Assembly: GCF_006402735.1 (NCBI RefSeq)
Contig: NZ_CP017174.1
Location: 8,784,001-8,848,000, forward strand
Direction: 5' to 3'
Length of the DNA stretch: 64,000 nt
Source of the DNA: Myxococcus xanthus
GTDB taxonomy: Bacteria > Myxococcota > Myxococcia > Myxococcales > Myxococcaceae
Shown in pieces: positions 1 through 8,738 of this stretch. Every line of letters begins with the position of its first letter. Positions within the stretch are counted from its first letter, which is position 1. The position numbers and the translations under genes are program-made. Under the pieces are notes generated by a model. The model searched no databases, had not been told where the DNA came from, and saw only the letters and a program-made list of their open reading frames with translations.

Positions 1-1
1 G

Positions 2-1723
2 AAGGACACGCTGGGCCGCACCGTGGCGCCCACCGCCGCGCAGGCGCTGATGCGCATGGCCAACCCGCTGGTGGACGCCAACGGCAAGAGCCAGGTGGCC
101 GCCGTTCCTGACACGCTCGCCCGGGACCTGGAGCCGGTGCGTCTGGGCATGAAGCGGCTGTTCGACGGCCTGGAGGCTGCGGGCATCCCGCGCAAGGACA
201 TCAACCTGGCGTGGGCCTTCACCACCCAGAGCACCCGCTCCATCCTCGAGCGGCTGAACGCCATCCCCTCGCAGGCGAACATCCCGGCCGACCCCGTCTA
301 CCTGCTCGACCAGACGGCCACCATCAAGGGCACGATGAGCGCCCTGACGCTGGAGAACAACGCGGTGGGCCGCGTCTTCATCGGCGCGTACCACTCGCCC
401 TTCCTCCTGGATGACGCGCAGGGCACGCTCAACCGCGCCACGCCGCGCATCGACCGCGTCCCGTTCATGCTCTTCACGCCCGCGGGCGAGGTGCCCGCGG
501 ACGGCTACCCGGTGGTCATCTACGGCCATGGGCTGACGGGCAACCGCACCAACATCATGACGGTGGCCAACAACTTCAACGCGGCGGGCTACGCCGTGGC
601 GGCCATCGACACCGTGTTCCACGGTGAGCGCGCCAGCTGCGCTGGCATCAGCGAGGACGCCCCGGTCATCATCGACGAGAACCGCGATGGCACGCCCGAG
701 TACGTCTTCACCACGCCGGACGAGGCCTGCGACGACGGCGACACCTGCGACGTGACGGCGGGCAGCGCCACCTTCGGCCGCTGCGTGTCGAACAACCCGC
801 CCGCGTGCAACGTGGCGCCGGGCGCCTCGCCGCACGGTGACGTGTTCTGCTCCAGCCAGGGCCTGGGCCGCTGCGTGGCCGCGCCTGGCAGCGCCACCGG
901 CACCTGCGAGGGCGGCGACTTCGCCCGTCCGGGTCCCAACCAGCCGCCGTACGTCTCCGGCGCGGGCTTCCTGAACCTGGTCAACCTGTTCGCCACCCGC
1001 GACAACTTCCGCCACCACGTGGTGGACTTCGCCCAGTTGGTGCGCGCGCTGGACACCGACAGCCTCAACGCCCGCCTGACGGGCGCGGGCGCCGGTACGC
1101 TGAACACCAGCCAGTTCCACTACGTGGGCCAGAGCCTGGGCGGCATCCAGGGCGTCCTGTCCGCCTCCGTGTCTCCTGTCGTGGGCCGCACGGCGCTCAA
1201 CACGGTGGGCGGTGACCTGGTGGACATCCTCCTGACGGCCACGGACCCGGCGTTCGTGCGGTACCGCTCGGGCTTCTTCCAAACCCTGGAAGGCATCGGC
1301 CGCGCCCCGGGCACGCCGGAGTTCTACGAGTTCATCACCCTGGCGCGCACCATCCTGGACCCGGCCTCGCCCCGCAACTACGGCAAGTACCTGGAGAACG
1401 CGCCGTCCGCGCCCGCCAACCGCGATGCGTTCATCCAGTACATCGAGGGTGACATGGTCATCCCCAACGCGGTGACCGAGGGCCTCATCAACGCGGCCAA
1501 CCACCCGCTGGTCAACGCCTCCACGCCCCGCACGGTGCAGACGTACCTGGCGAAGGACGGGATGGGCCTGCCGGCGGACGTGCGTCACGCGTTCTTCGGC
1601 ATCGTGGACCCGTCACTGGACCCCAGCTCGGGGACCAGTCAGTTCCTCCGGTCCGTGCGCAACACCGCGCAGAACCAGGTCATCCAGTTCCTGAACACGG
1701 GCGTCGCGTCGCCCACCCCGTAA
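2..1723 (+). CDS. VolA/Pla-1-like extracellular lipase (5' partial)
   Basis: Alpha/beta hydrolase of the bacterial virulence-factor lipase type, expected to release fatty acids from phospholipid or lysophospholipid at the cell surface. The frame is open to the left window edge, so the first GTG (position 23) is probably not the start and the signal sequence lies outside. An oxyanion-type YGHGLTG motif sits near residue 170 and the nucleophile elbow GQSLGG places the serine near residue 371 (numbered from position 23). Between them, residues about 205-296 form a cysteine-rich, Asp-rich insertion not expected in a plain hydrolase fold. A FadL-type porin starts 27 bp downstream. In Vibrio cholerae the surface lipase VolA is cotranscribed with a fadL gene, which supports the same role here. 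Family call fairly sure; substrate inferred. Confidence 0.8.
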   Translation, partial: KDTLGRTVAPTAAQALMRMANPLVDANGKSQVAAVPDTLARDLEPVRLGMKRLFDGLEAAGIPRKDINLAWAFTTQSTRSILERLNAIPSQANIPADPVYLLDQTATIKGTMSALTLENNAVGRVFIGAYHSPFLLDDAQGTLNRATPRIDRVPFMLFTPAGEVPADGYPVVIYGHGLTGNRTNIMTVANNFNAAGYAVAAIDTVFHGERASCAGISEDAPVIIDENRDGTPEYVFTTPDEACDDGDTCDVTAGSATFGRCVSNNPPACNVAPGASPHGDVFCSSQGLGRCVAAPGSATGTCEGGDFARPGPNQPPYVSGAGFLNLVNLFATRDNFRHHVVDFAQLVRALDTDSLNARLTGAGAGTLNTSQFHYVGQSLGGIQGVLSASVSPVVGRTALNTVGGDLVDILLTATDPAFVRYRSGFFQTLEGIGRAPGTPEFYEFITLARTILDPASPRNYGKYLENAPSAPANRDAFIQYIEGDMVIPNAVTEGLINAANHPLVNASTPRTVQTYLAKDGMGLPADVRHAFFGIVDPSLDPSSGTSQFLRSVRNTAQNQVIQFLNTGVASPTP

Positions 1724-1750
1724 CGACCTCCAGAGAGAGAACGAACCAAC

Positions 1751-2944
1751 ATGAAGAAGACACTCTCCCTCATCACGTTGCTCGCCGCCGGGACGACCCA
1801 GGCCGCGGGCTTCCAGGTCAACACCCAGAGCGCCCGCTCCTCGGGCATGGCCAACGCGGCGGCGGCGTGGCTGGATGACTCGTCCGCCATCTACTCCAAC
1901 GCGGCCAACATCCTGGGCGTGGAGAAGCTGGACATCACCGCGGGCGTCACCGGCATCCTCCCCAGCCTGCAGTTCACCCCCACGGGTGGCTCGGTGCAGG
2001 GGCAGAAGACGACGCTGTCTCCGCCGCCGCACGTGTTCGCCGTGTACAAAATCACGGACTCGCTGGCGGCCGGCGTGGGCTTCTACACGCCGTTCGGCGC
2101 GAGCAGCCGGTGGAAAGACGACTTCGTGGGCCGCTTCCGCGCCCAGGAGTCCGGGCTGTCCATCTACAACATCAACCCCACGGTGGCGTACCAGGTGCAC
2201 GACCGCTTCCGCGTGGGCGCGGGCCTGAACATCACCCGCGGCACGCTGGAGATTAAGCGCGCGCTGGGATTCGTCACCAGCGAAGGCCAGGTGCACCTGG
2301 GCGGCGCGGGCTGGGGCCTCGGCTTCAACGCCGGTGTCCAGGCCGTGGTGGTCCCCAAGCTCGTGACGTTGGGCGTGCAGTACCGCAGCCCCATCAGCAT
2401 GACGTTCAAGGGCGACGCGGACTTCCGGGACGTGCCGCCGGCCTTCCAGGGCCGTCTGCCGGACACCCGCGTGGAGGGTGACGTCAAGCTGCCGCAGTCG
2501 GTGGTGGCGGGCATCGCCGTCACGCCGCTGGACCGCCTGACGATTGCGTTCGACGCCAACTGGGTGGGCTGGTCCAGCTTCCCGGAGCTCGCCATCGAGT
2601 TCCCGGACAACCCGGCCATCAACAACCCGCTGCCGAAGAACTGGCGCTCGACGTGGAACTTCCACCTGGGCGGTGAGTACGGCATCACCGACGCGCTGCA
2701 GGTGCGCGCCGGCGTGCTGCTGGACCCGGCGCCCAGCCCGGATGACACGCTGACGCCGGACCTGCCGGACGCGGACCGCTTCGGCGTGTCGGCGGGCGTG
2801 GGCTACAGCTTCGGCGCCGTGCGCGTCGACGCGGCCTACCAGTTCGTCAACCTGTCCGACAAGAACAGCACCGCGCCGGGCATGACGGGTACCTACAATG
2901 GCACGGCCCAGGTGTTCGGCCTGACGCTCGGCTACTCCATGTAG
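1751..2944 (+). CDS. OmpP1/FadL-family outer-membrane fatty-acid transporter
   Basis: A 397-residue outer-membrane beta-barrel for uptake of long-chain fatty acids or other hydrophobic compounds. It begins with a short signal peptide (MKKTLSLI..., cleavage after TQA) followed by the AGFQ-type N-terminus and the NAAAAWLDDSSAIYSNAA stretch typical of FadL/TodX proteins. Alternating aromatic and glycine-rich strands run to the C-terminus, which ends in YSM rather than the usual terminal Phe. A GAGAGA purine run lies before the ATG. It follows the lipase gene by 27 bp, so hydrolysis and uptake of exogenous lipid are probably coupled, which would suit a predatory bacterium. Confidence 0.9.
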   Translation: MKKTLSLITLLAAGTTQAAGFQVNTQSARSSGMANAAAAWLDDSSAIYSNAANILGVEKLDITAGVTGILPSLQFTPTGGSVQGQKTTLSPPPHVFAVYKITDSLAAGVGFYTPFGASSRWKDDFVGRFRAQESGLSIYNINPTVAYQVHDRFRVGAGLNITRGTLEIKRALGFVTSEGQVHLGGAGWGLGFNAGVQAVVVPKLVTLGVQYRSPISMTFKGDADFRDVPPAFQGRLPDTRVEGDVKLPQSVVAGIAVTPLDRLTIAFDANWVGWSSFPELAIEFPDNPAINNPLPKNWRSTWNFHLGGEYGITDALQVRAGVLLDPAPSPDDTLTPDLPDADRFGVSAGVGYSFGAVRVDAAYQFVNLSDKNSTAPGMTGTYNGTAQVFGLTLGYSM

Positions 2945-2971
2945 TCTTCCGGCACCGTCCGGACCTCACCG

Positions 2972-3008
2972 CGCCCGGGTCTCCTCACGGAGGCCCGGGC
3001 GTTGTGTT
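2972..3008. terminator. Hairpin terminator after the fadL-like gene
   Basis: A 13-bp GC-rich stem (CGCCCGGGTCTCC paired with GGAGGCCCGGGCG, one mismatch) with a TCAC loop is followed by TTGTGTTT. It lies between the end of the rightward lipase/porin operon and the end of the leftward cNMP-binding gene, so it may serve both strands. Confidence 0.75.
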
Positions 3009-3028
3009 TCCAGCGCCAGCCCTTCGCT

Positions 3029-4246
3029 TCAGACGCGCAGGTCTCCGTCGTGCAACACCCGCCCGGAGGCCAGCGCCTGCGCCGTGCGCTGGAGCCGCTC
3101 CGTGCCCATGCGCATCAACTGGCCCTTGAGGCCCGGCTGGCTGAGCAGGTGCTTCTGGAAGGCGTCGCGCTCCAGCCGCAGCACCACGCCCGCCACGTCC
3201 GCGCGCACCGTGGCGGACACCGGCTTGTCCAGCAGCAGGGAGATTTCACCGAAGACGTCGCCCTCGCGCAGCGCGGACAGCGCCACGCGCCGTCCATGAG
3301 GCTGCTCCAACCACGGCGTGCAGCGCCCACGCAGCAGCACGTAGAAGGCGTCTCCCGGCTGGCCCTGCGTCATCAGCGCCTCGCCCGCGGCGAAGGAGCG
3401 CAGCTCGAAGTCGCGCGACACCGCGGCCTTCTGCGCGGGCGACAGCTGATTGAAGAGCGGGTTGCTGCGCAGCAGGTTCTCCACCATCCGCCGCCGGTAG
3501 AAGGCGTCCACCACCGCCGTCACGTCCGGGTGCCGCGCCGCCACCGCTTCCATGTGCTGGCGCGTGAGCTCCAACAGCACCGCGCGCTCGGTGGCCACCA
3601 CGGTGGCCAGCCGGGGCCCCTCGGAGATGAGCGCCAGCTCCCCGAAGAAGTCCCCGGGCGTCACGGTGCCCACGCTCCGCCGTTGGCCGTCCTCCAGCGC
3701 GCGCACCACGTCCGCGAGGCCCTCCACCAGGGCGAACATGGAGGCGCCCGGCGTCCCCTCCTCCACCACCGTCTGTCCCGGAAAGAAGGCGCGCACCTGG
3801 AGCACCTCGAGCAGCGCGACGAAGGTCTCCCGGCTCACCTGCGAGAGGATGGGCAGCCCGGTGGCACCCTCCACCGCGACCTGCGCCCGGCTGGCATCCA
3901 CGGGCACCGCTGTCCCCGGCGGCAGGGCGAAGCGCTCCGCCAGCACGCGCGCGGTCCGCACCAGCGCGGCGTGGGACGCGCCCAGCCGGGGCAGGGCCAC
4001 GCACGCGGCCACCGCGCGCAGGGGCTGGCCCGCCTTCGTCCAGGCCAGCGCGGCCTCCTGGTACGCGGCGGCGGCGTCCGCGGGACGGCTGAGCCACTCC
4101 AGCAACTCCGCCATCTTCTGACGCACCTCCGCGTCGTCCGGCGCGTCCTTCACCACACCCTGGTACTCCGCCAGGGCCTCCTCCAGCTTTCCCTCGCTGG
4201 CGAGCTGGACGGCCCGCTGCCTGTCCGCGCCGTGCACGTGCGCCAT
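3029..4246 (-). CDS. TPR protein with two cyclic-nucleotide-binding domains
   Basis: About 405 residues. The N-terminus (residues 1-60) reads as a TPR-like helical repeat. Two CAP_ED/cNMP-binding domains follow (about 150-260 and 275-395), each with a GDFFGELALI or GDVFGEISLL phosphate-binding-cassette motif. There is no DNA-binding or catalytic domain, so it is probably a cytoplasmic sensor or adaptor. I chose the ATG at 4246 because AGGGGAGAC lies just upstream; the frame stays open to 4405 but that would overlap the preceding gene. The preceding paralog ends only 14 bp away, so the two form one operon. The ligand (cAMP or c-di-GMP) cannot be told from sequence. Confidence 0.88.
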   Translation of the reverse strand: MAHVHGADRQRAVQLASEGKLEEALAEYQGVVKDAPDDAEVRQKMAELLEWLSRPADAAAAYQEAALAWTKAGQPLRAVAACVALPRLGASHAALVRTARVLAERFALPPGTAVPVDASRAQVAVEGATGLPILSQVSRETFVALLEVLQVRAFFPGQTVVEEGTPGASMFALVEGLADVVRALEDGQRRSVGTVTPGDFFGELALISEGPRLATVVATERAVLLELTRQHMEAVAARHPDVTAVVDAFYRRRMVENLLRSNPLFNQLSPAQKAAVSRDFELRSFAAGEALMTQGQPGDAFYVLLRGRCTPWLEQPHGRRVALSALREGDVFGEISLLLDKPVSATVRADVAGVVLRLERDAFQKHLLSQPGLKGQLMRMGTERLQRTAQALASGRVLHDGDLRV

Positions 4247-4260
4247 GGCCGTCTCCCCTG

Positions 4261-5439
4261 CTACGCGCTGAGCGCGCGCACGCGCTCCGCGAGCTTTTCC
4301 GTGAAGAGGCGGAGGATGCGCAGCGCGGCCGCCTCGTGCGTGTCCAGGTAGTGCTGGAAGTCCACGCGCGTCACCCGCAGCGCCCGCACGTCCGTGCGCG
4401 CGCACACCTGCGCGGACGTGTCTCCGTCCAGGATGAGGGAGACTTCGCCGATGAAGGCCCCAGGCCCCAGCGTGTTGAGCAACCGGGCGCCGGGCTCCGG
4501 ACCGACGAGCACGTCCACCGTCCCCTCCAGCAGCACCAGCAGCCCCGAGCCGGGCGCGCCCTTCTCCAGCACCGTGGCCCCTTGCGCGAACTGCACCGGC
4601 CGCGCCAACTGGTAGAGGTCCTTCATGTCCACCAGGGACAGCTCGCCGAAGAGGGGAATGGCCTTGAGGTATTCATAGCCGTCCGGCGGAGGAGGCGGCG
4701 CGCGGGCGGGCTCCACCGACGGGCCACCATTCAGGTTCAGGTGACGCAGCAGCCGCGTGTGCTCCGCCTGGAGCGCGATGTCCCCCCGAAGCTCCGGCTC
4801 CTGGAGCGCATCCGCCAGCAGCACCAGCGCCCGCCACGAATCCCCCTGCGCATCCAGCAGTGCGCTCATCCGCAGCACCGCCTCACGCCGCGCCACCGCG
4901 ATGTCCGGGGACACGGCACGCAGGGACTCCAGCTCCGCGTGCGGGTTGCCCAGCTCGCGGTACACCGCAGCGGCCTCCATGGGACGGCGCAGCCGGGTGA
5001 GACAACGGGCCATGGCCTCGCGTGCTTGCAGCGACTCGTACAGCGACAGCGCCCGCTCCAGCGCGCCGCCGCGCTCGAAGGCCGCCGCCGCCCGGGCCGG
5101 TTCACCCGCGCGCAGCCACGCCTCCGCGGCCAGGAGCAGCGCGCCCGCCTGCTCATGGAGTTGTGCGACGTCGGCCGCGGCGCCATCCACCTCCAGCACC
5201 CGCGCGGCACCAGCGAAGTCACGCGCCCGCCGCAGCACCGACACCAGCGTGGCGCGAGCGGACGCGGACACGCGCGAGGACTCCTCCAGCACGACGCCCC
5301 GCTGCGACGCCGCCAGGGCCTCGTAGGTGCGGACAGCCACGTCCACCGTCCCCTGCGCCACCGCCTCCCAGAAGGGCCGCGTGCCCGTGCTGGCGGGCAG
5401 CTCGTCACCGTGCCCCGACTCCACCGTGGAACGCGCCAT
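4261..5439 (-). CDS. TPR protein with C-terminal cyclic-nucleotide-binding domain
   Basis: About 392 residues. The first 230 residues are Ala/Arg/Leu-rich helical repeats resembling TPRs (for example AFERGGALERALSLYESL). A short Pro-rich linker leads to one CAP_ED domain (about 255-385) with the GAFIGEVSLIL cassette. It is the first gene of a two-gene operon with the two-domain paralog downstream. I chose the ATG at 5439, preceded by GGGGGAG at good spacing; an ATG at 5523 would add 28 low-complexity residues. Likely a cytoplasmic nucleotide-responsive scaffold; function not established. Confidence 0.85.
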   Translation of the reverse strand: MARSTVESGHGDELPASTGTRPFWEAVAQGTVDVAVRTYEALAASQRGVVLEESSRVSASARATLVSVLRRARDFAGAARVLEVDGAAADVAQLHEQAGALLLAAEAWLRAGEPARAAAAFERGGALERALSLYESLQAREAMARCLTRLRRPMEAAAVYRELGNPHAELESLRAVSPDIAVARREAVLRMSALLDAQGDSWRALVLLADALQEPELRGDIALQAEHTRLLRHLNLNGGPSVEPARAPPPPPDGYEYLKAIPLFGELSLVDMKDLYQLARPVQFAQGATVLEKGAPGSGLLVLLEGTVDVLVGPEPGARLLNTLGPGAFIGEVSLILDGDTSAQVCARTDVRALRVTRVDFQHYLDTHEAAALRILRLFTEKLAERVRALSA

Positions 5440-5562
5440 GCCGTGAACTCCCCCAGGCACCCCTGGGCCCACCCCCTGGGCTCTCCACGTGCCGGACTGA
5501 GCGCCGTGCGTAGCAGACCCCATGCAGGGAGGCGAGCGTCCTCGCGAGGCGCCAGGCCAGGC

Positions 5563-6609
5563 TCAGTCCACCTTCGTGGGGAACGGGTTTCGCTCGGCGA
5601 AGCCGAGCTGGTGCCAGTACGGGTAGGTGGGCGTCACCGCGCTGGCCGCGTCGAGCCGGGCCACCTGGTCAGGGGAGAGGTTCCACCCCACCGCGCCCAG
5701 GTTCTGCCGGAGCTGCTCCTCGTTGCGCGCGCCGATGACGATGGTGGACACGGAGGGGCGCTGGAGCAGCCAGTTGATGGCGACCTGAGGCACCGTCTTC
5801 CCCGTCTCCGCGGCGACGGCATCGAGCGCGTCCACCACGCGGAAGAGGTACTCCTCGGAGAGAGGCGGCGCCCCCTGGGCATTGAGCGAGGACTGCATGC
5901 GGGAGCCTTCGGGCCGGGGCTGTCCCCGGCGAATCTTCCCCGTCAGCCGCGCCCAGCCCAGCGGGCTCCACACCACGGTGCCCACCTTCTGGTCCAGGGC
6001 GAGGGGCATCAGCTCCCACTCGAACTCCCGGCTCACCAGCGAGTAGTAGGCCTGGTGCGCCACGTGCCGCGCGAGGCCGTACTTCTCCGAGGTGGCGAGC
6101 GACTTCATCAGGTGCCAGCCGGAGAAGTTCGACGCGCCGATGTAGCGAATCTTCCCGGCGCGCACGAGGTCGTCGAGCGCCCGCAGCGCCTCCTCGACGG
6201 GCGTGAGCGCGTCGAAGGCGTGCAACTGGTAGAGGTCGATGTAGTCGGTGCCCAGCCGCTTCAGGCTGGCCTCCACCGCGCGGGTGATGTGGAAGCGCGA
6301 GGAGCCCACGTCGTTCGGCCCTTCGCCCGAGCGGAAGGTGCCCTTGGTGGAGAGGATGACCTTCTCCCGGCGGCCGGCGATGGCCTTGCCGAGAATCTCC
6401 TCCGCCAGGCCGCTCGAGTAGTTGTCCGCGCTGTCGAACATGTTCAGCCCGGCCTCCAGGCTGATGTCCACCAGGCGCGTGGCCTCCCCGACCCCGCTGC
6501 TGCCCCACACCTTGAAGAAGTCCCCCTGGCCTCCAAAGGTTCCCGTCCCGAGCGTCAACACTGGAACCTTGAAGCCAGAGCCGCCGAGCTGCCGATATTC
6601 CATTCCCAT
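5563..6609 (-). CDS. Aldo/keto reductase
   Basis: A 348-residue NADPH-dependent aldo/keto reductase with the usual (beta/alpha)8 signatures: Asp59 and Tyr64 in FDSADNYSSG, Lys89 in ILSTKG, and the catalytic His in YIDLYQLHAFD. The GASNFSGW and VVWSPLGWARLTGK segments place it among the YajO/Gcy-like reductases acting on small aldehydes or ketones. The ATG at 6609 has a GGAGG seven bases upstream. It stands alone, divergent from the exported-protein operon at 6746. The substrate cannot be predicted. Confidence 0.92.
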   Translation of the reverse strand: MGMEYRQLGGSGFKVPVLTLGTGTFGGQGDFFKVWGSSGVGEATRLVDISLEAGLNMFDSADNYSSGLAEEILGKAIAGRREKVILSTKGTFRSGEGPNDVGSSRFHITRAVEASLKRLGTDYIDLYQLHAFDALTPVEEALRALDDLVRAGKIRYIGASNFSGWHLMKSLATSEKYGLARHVAHQAYYSLVSREFEWELMPLALDQKVGTVVWSPLGWARLTGKIRRGQPRPEGSRMQSSLNAQGAPPLSEEYLFRVVDALDAVAAETGKTVPQVAINWLLQRPSVSTIVIGARNEEQLRQNLGAVGWNLSPDQVARLDAASAVTPTYPYWHQLGFAERNPFPTKVD

Positions 6610-6745
6610 AGAGGGGCCTCCAGGTAACGGGCGAGCCCCAGACGCTCAATCGGAATGCGCATCCCGGGGCGCGATTCCTCCCGGTATGTTCCAACGCGGT
6701 GAACGTTAACGTGGGGGCCGGCACGTTCTCCCGGAGTCCATTGGA

Positions 6746-8095
6746 ATGAAGTCGCGCATCACGGTTGCCTGGAGCACCGTCGCGTCCCTCCTGGCCTTGC
6801 TGCCTGGAATGGCGGCGCATGCCCACGCGGGCCTCCCGGAGACGTCCAACGTCACTCTCCGACGAGGCCACCCCCAGGACTTCTTCTCCGGGACGACGTT
6901 CGGCGCGGTCATCTCCCGCGACAGCGGAAAGACGTGGCGATGGGTGTGTCCGGATGCCATGGGGTATGGCGGATGGCGCCCGGAGGCCTACCTGTGGCGG
7001 GAAACCGGCGACATCCTCGCCGCCACTGGCAGCGCGCTGCTGCACTCCCCGGACGCGGGCTGTTCCTGGCGCACGCACCCCTTCTTCAAGTCGACCTGGG
7101 TGACGGGGCTGGCGGCCCACCCCACCGATGACCGCGTCTTCCATGCCGTCACCGGACGGCCCGGCATCGCCAATGGCGTGTACCGCTCAGACGACGGCGG
7201 AGAGACGTGGACCGCCACGCCGCTGCTGCGCACGGGGCTGGAGCTGAACGCGGTCCGCGTGTCCCCGGTGGACCCCCGCCGCCTCTACGTGTCGGGCGTC
7301 TCCAACAACCAGATGGTGGTGCTGCGCAGCGACGACGCGGGCGACACCTGGCAGGAGTTCCCCCATGCGCTCCCGGAGCTGCTGCGGCCCTACGCGCTGA
7401 CGGTGGTGGCGGTGGACCCCGTCGCCGTGGACGTGGTGTGGGTGCGCGTGTCCGCCCAGGGCTACACGCACCTGCTGCGCAGCGAGGACGGAGGCCGCAC
7501 GCTGACGCAGGTGACGGTGCTGGATGACACGTTCATCAACATGGACCTGTCCTCCGACGGCGGCACCGCCTGGGTGGGCACCCTCAACTACTTCTTCATG
7601 GGCGCCAGCACCGGCCCGCTGGAGAAGCAGCCCCTGCCCACCGGCAACGCGTGCGTGCTGCGCGACGGCGAGACGCTCTACGGCTGCGGCTCCACCTGGC
7701 TGCACGACTGGGCCCTGGCGCGCAGCACGGACCAGGGCCGCACCTGGGAGCACATCTTCGCGCTGTACGAAATCCAGGGCACGCAGCTGTGCCCGCGCGG
7801 AACCCCTGTGCGGGACCTCTGCCCTGCCCGCTGGCCGCAGCTCGCGGAGCAACTGGGCGCTCCGCTCTACCCGGATGGTGGCGTGGAGGAACCGCCGCCG
7901 CCGGATGCGGGCACGCCCGACGCGGGGACCCCGGACGCGGGCGCGGCCGACGCGGGGCAACAGCCGCCCGAGCAGCGCCCACCCGAGCCGAAGTCCGGTG
8001 GCTGCGCCGCCGCCGCGGGCCCCGCCCTGCCCCTGCTGTTGCTGCTGTCCTCCCTCCTCCCGAGGCGCCGTGGCCCACGGCGTCCACATCGATAG
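6746..8095 (+). CDS. BNR/sortilin-type beta-propeller protein with MYXO-CTERM-like anchor
   Basis: A 449-residue exported protein. A signal peptide (residues 1-27, ending AHAHA) is followed by repeated Asp-box signatures (SRDSGKTW, SDDGGETW, SDDAGDTW, SEDGGRT, STDQGRTW) that build a beta-propeller. Residues about 375-415 are a Pro/Asp/Ala/Gly linker with tandem PDAGT units. The C-terminus has a lone Cys, an Ala/Leu hydrophobic helix and an Arg-rich tail, which is the layout of the myxobacterial MYXO-CTERM sorting signal. It is therefore probably displayed on the cell surface. It is the first gene of a tight operon with two coupled lipoprotein genes and a cytochrome. Function unknown; nothing indicates a hydrolase. 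Confidence 0.85.
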   Translation: MKSRITVAWSTVASLLALLPGMAAHAHAGLPETSNVTLRRGHPQDFFSGTTFGAVISRDSGKTWRWVCPDAMGYGGWRPEAYLWRETGDILAATGSALLHSPDAGCSWRTHPFFKSTWVTGLAAHPTDDRVFHAVTGRPGIANGVYRSDDGGETWTATPLLRTGLELNAVRVSPVDPRRLYVSGVSNNQMVVLRSDDAGDTWQEFPHALPELLRPYALTVVAVDPVAVDVVWVRVSAQGYTHLLRSEDGGRTLTQVTVLDDTFINMDLSSDGGTAWVGTLNYFFMGASTGPLEKQPLPTGNACVLRDGETLYGCGSTWLHDWALARSTDQGRTWEHIFALYEIQGTQLCPRGTPVRDLCPARWPQLAEQLGAPLYPDGGVEEPPPPDAGTPDAGTPDAGAADAGQQPPEQRPPEPKSGGCAAAAGPALPLLLLLSSLLPRRRGPRRPHR

Positions 8096-8102
8096 GCTTC
8101 TG

Positions 8103-8738
8103 ATGACACTCCCGATTCGAAAGTGGCGGTGGGCCCCCTGCGCGGCCGCGCTGCTGGTGCTGGGCACCGCCTGCGACGGCGAGGACGCGCCACGGGACGA
8201 AGCGTGCGGCGAACCGCTCTACGGCGGCGATGCCACCGACGAGGCGTGGCGCACCTTCGTCGACGCGCAAGGCCGGCCCACCGACAGCTCCCAGGCGGTG
8301 ACGCTGGAGTCCCCCGTCCCGGGCCAGACCTATGCGTTGGACGCGGCGCCGCCCACGTGGCGTTGGACGTCTCCGCTGGCCTCCTGGCTTCCGTCCCACG
8401 CGCCGCGCACGCCCGCCCGCCCGCGAGAGACGCCCCGCGCCATGATGGCGTGGCTGGGCAACCTGCTGCTGCCGTCCGCCCAGGCGCATCTTCCGCCCGT
8501 CACCGGCGACTTCTACTGGGTGCAGGTCACCGTGCCCGGGCGGCGGTGTCCGGTGGAGCTGCTGACGTCGAACATGGAGTGGCAGCTCGACGCGGCGACA
8601 TGGGACGTGCTGCGTGCCGCCTCGGGTCAGGACCTCCGCGTCCAGGTGACCAGCGCCTACCTGGTCCAGAACCGGTTGCGTGAAGGTCCGTATCGCCTGG
8701 AGTCACCACACACCATCCGCATGGAGGATTCACGATGA
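8103..8738 (+). CDS. Hypothetical lipoprotein of the propeller/cytochrome operon
   Basis: A 211-residue protein whose N-terminus is a lipoprotein signal with lipobox LGTAC. No family is recognised. The middle contains a second hydrophobic stretch (MMAWLGNLLLPSAQAHLPP) reminiscent of an internal leader, then FYWVQVTVPGRRC and a C-terminal part with strand-like alternation. It starts 7 bp after the propeller gene, and its stop overlaps the next start by 4 bp, so it is translated with its neighbours. Probably a periplasmic or outer-membrane-tethered partner of the YVTN and cytochrome lipoproteins. Confidence 0.8.
   Translation: MTLPIRKWRWAPCAAALLVLGTACDGEDAPRDEACGEPLYGGDATDEAWRTFVDAQGRPTDSSQAVTLESPVPGQTYALDAAPPTWRWTSPLASWLPSHAPRTPARPRETPRAMMAWLGNLLLPSAQAHLPPVTGDFYWVQVTVPGRRCPVELLTSNMEWQLDAATWDVLRAASGQDLRVQVTSAYLVQNRLREGPYRLESPHTIRMEDSR

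Noticed and set aside
3002..4351. A 449-codon rightward frame opposite the two-domain cNMP protein
   Set aside because: No recognisable domain; it is the shadow of a gene with conserved cassette motifs.
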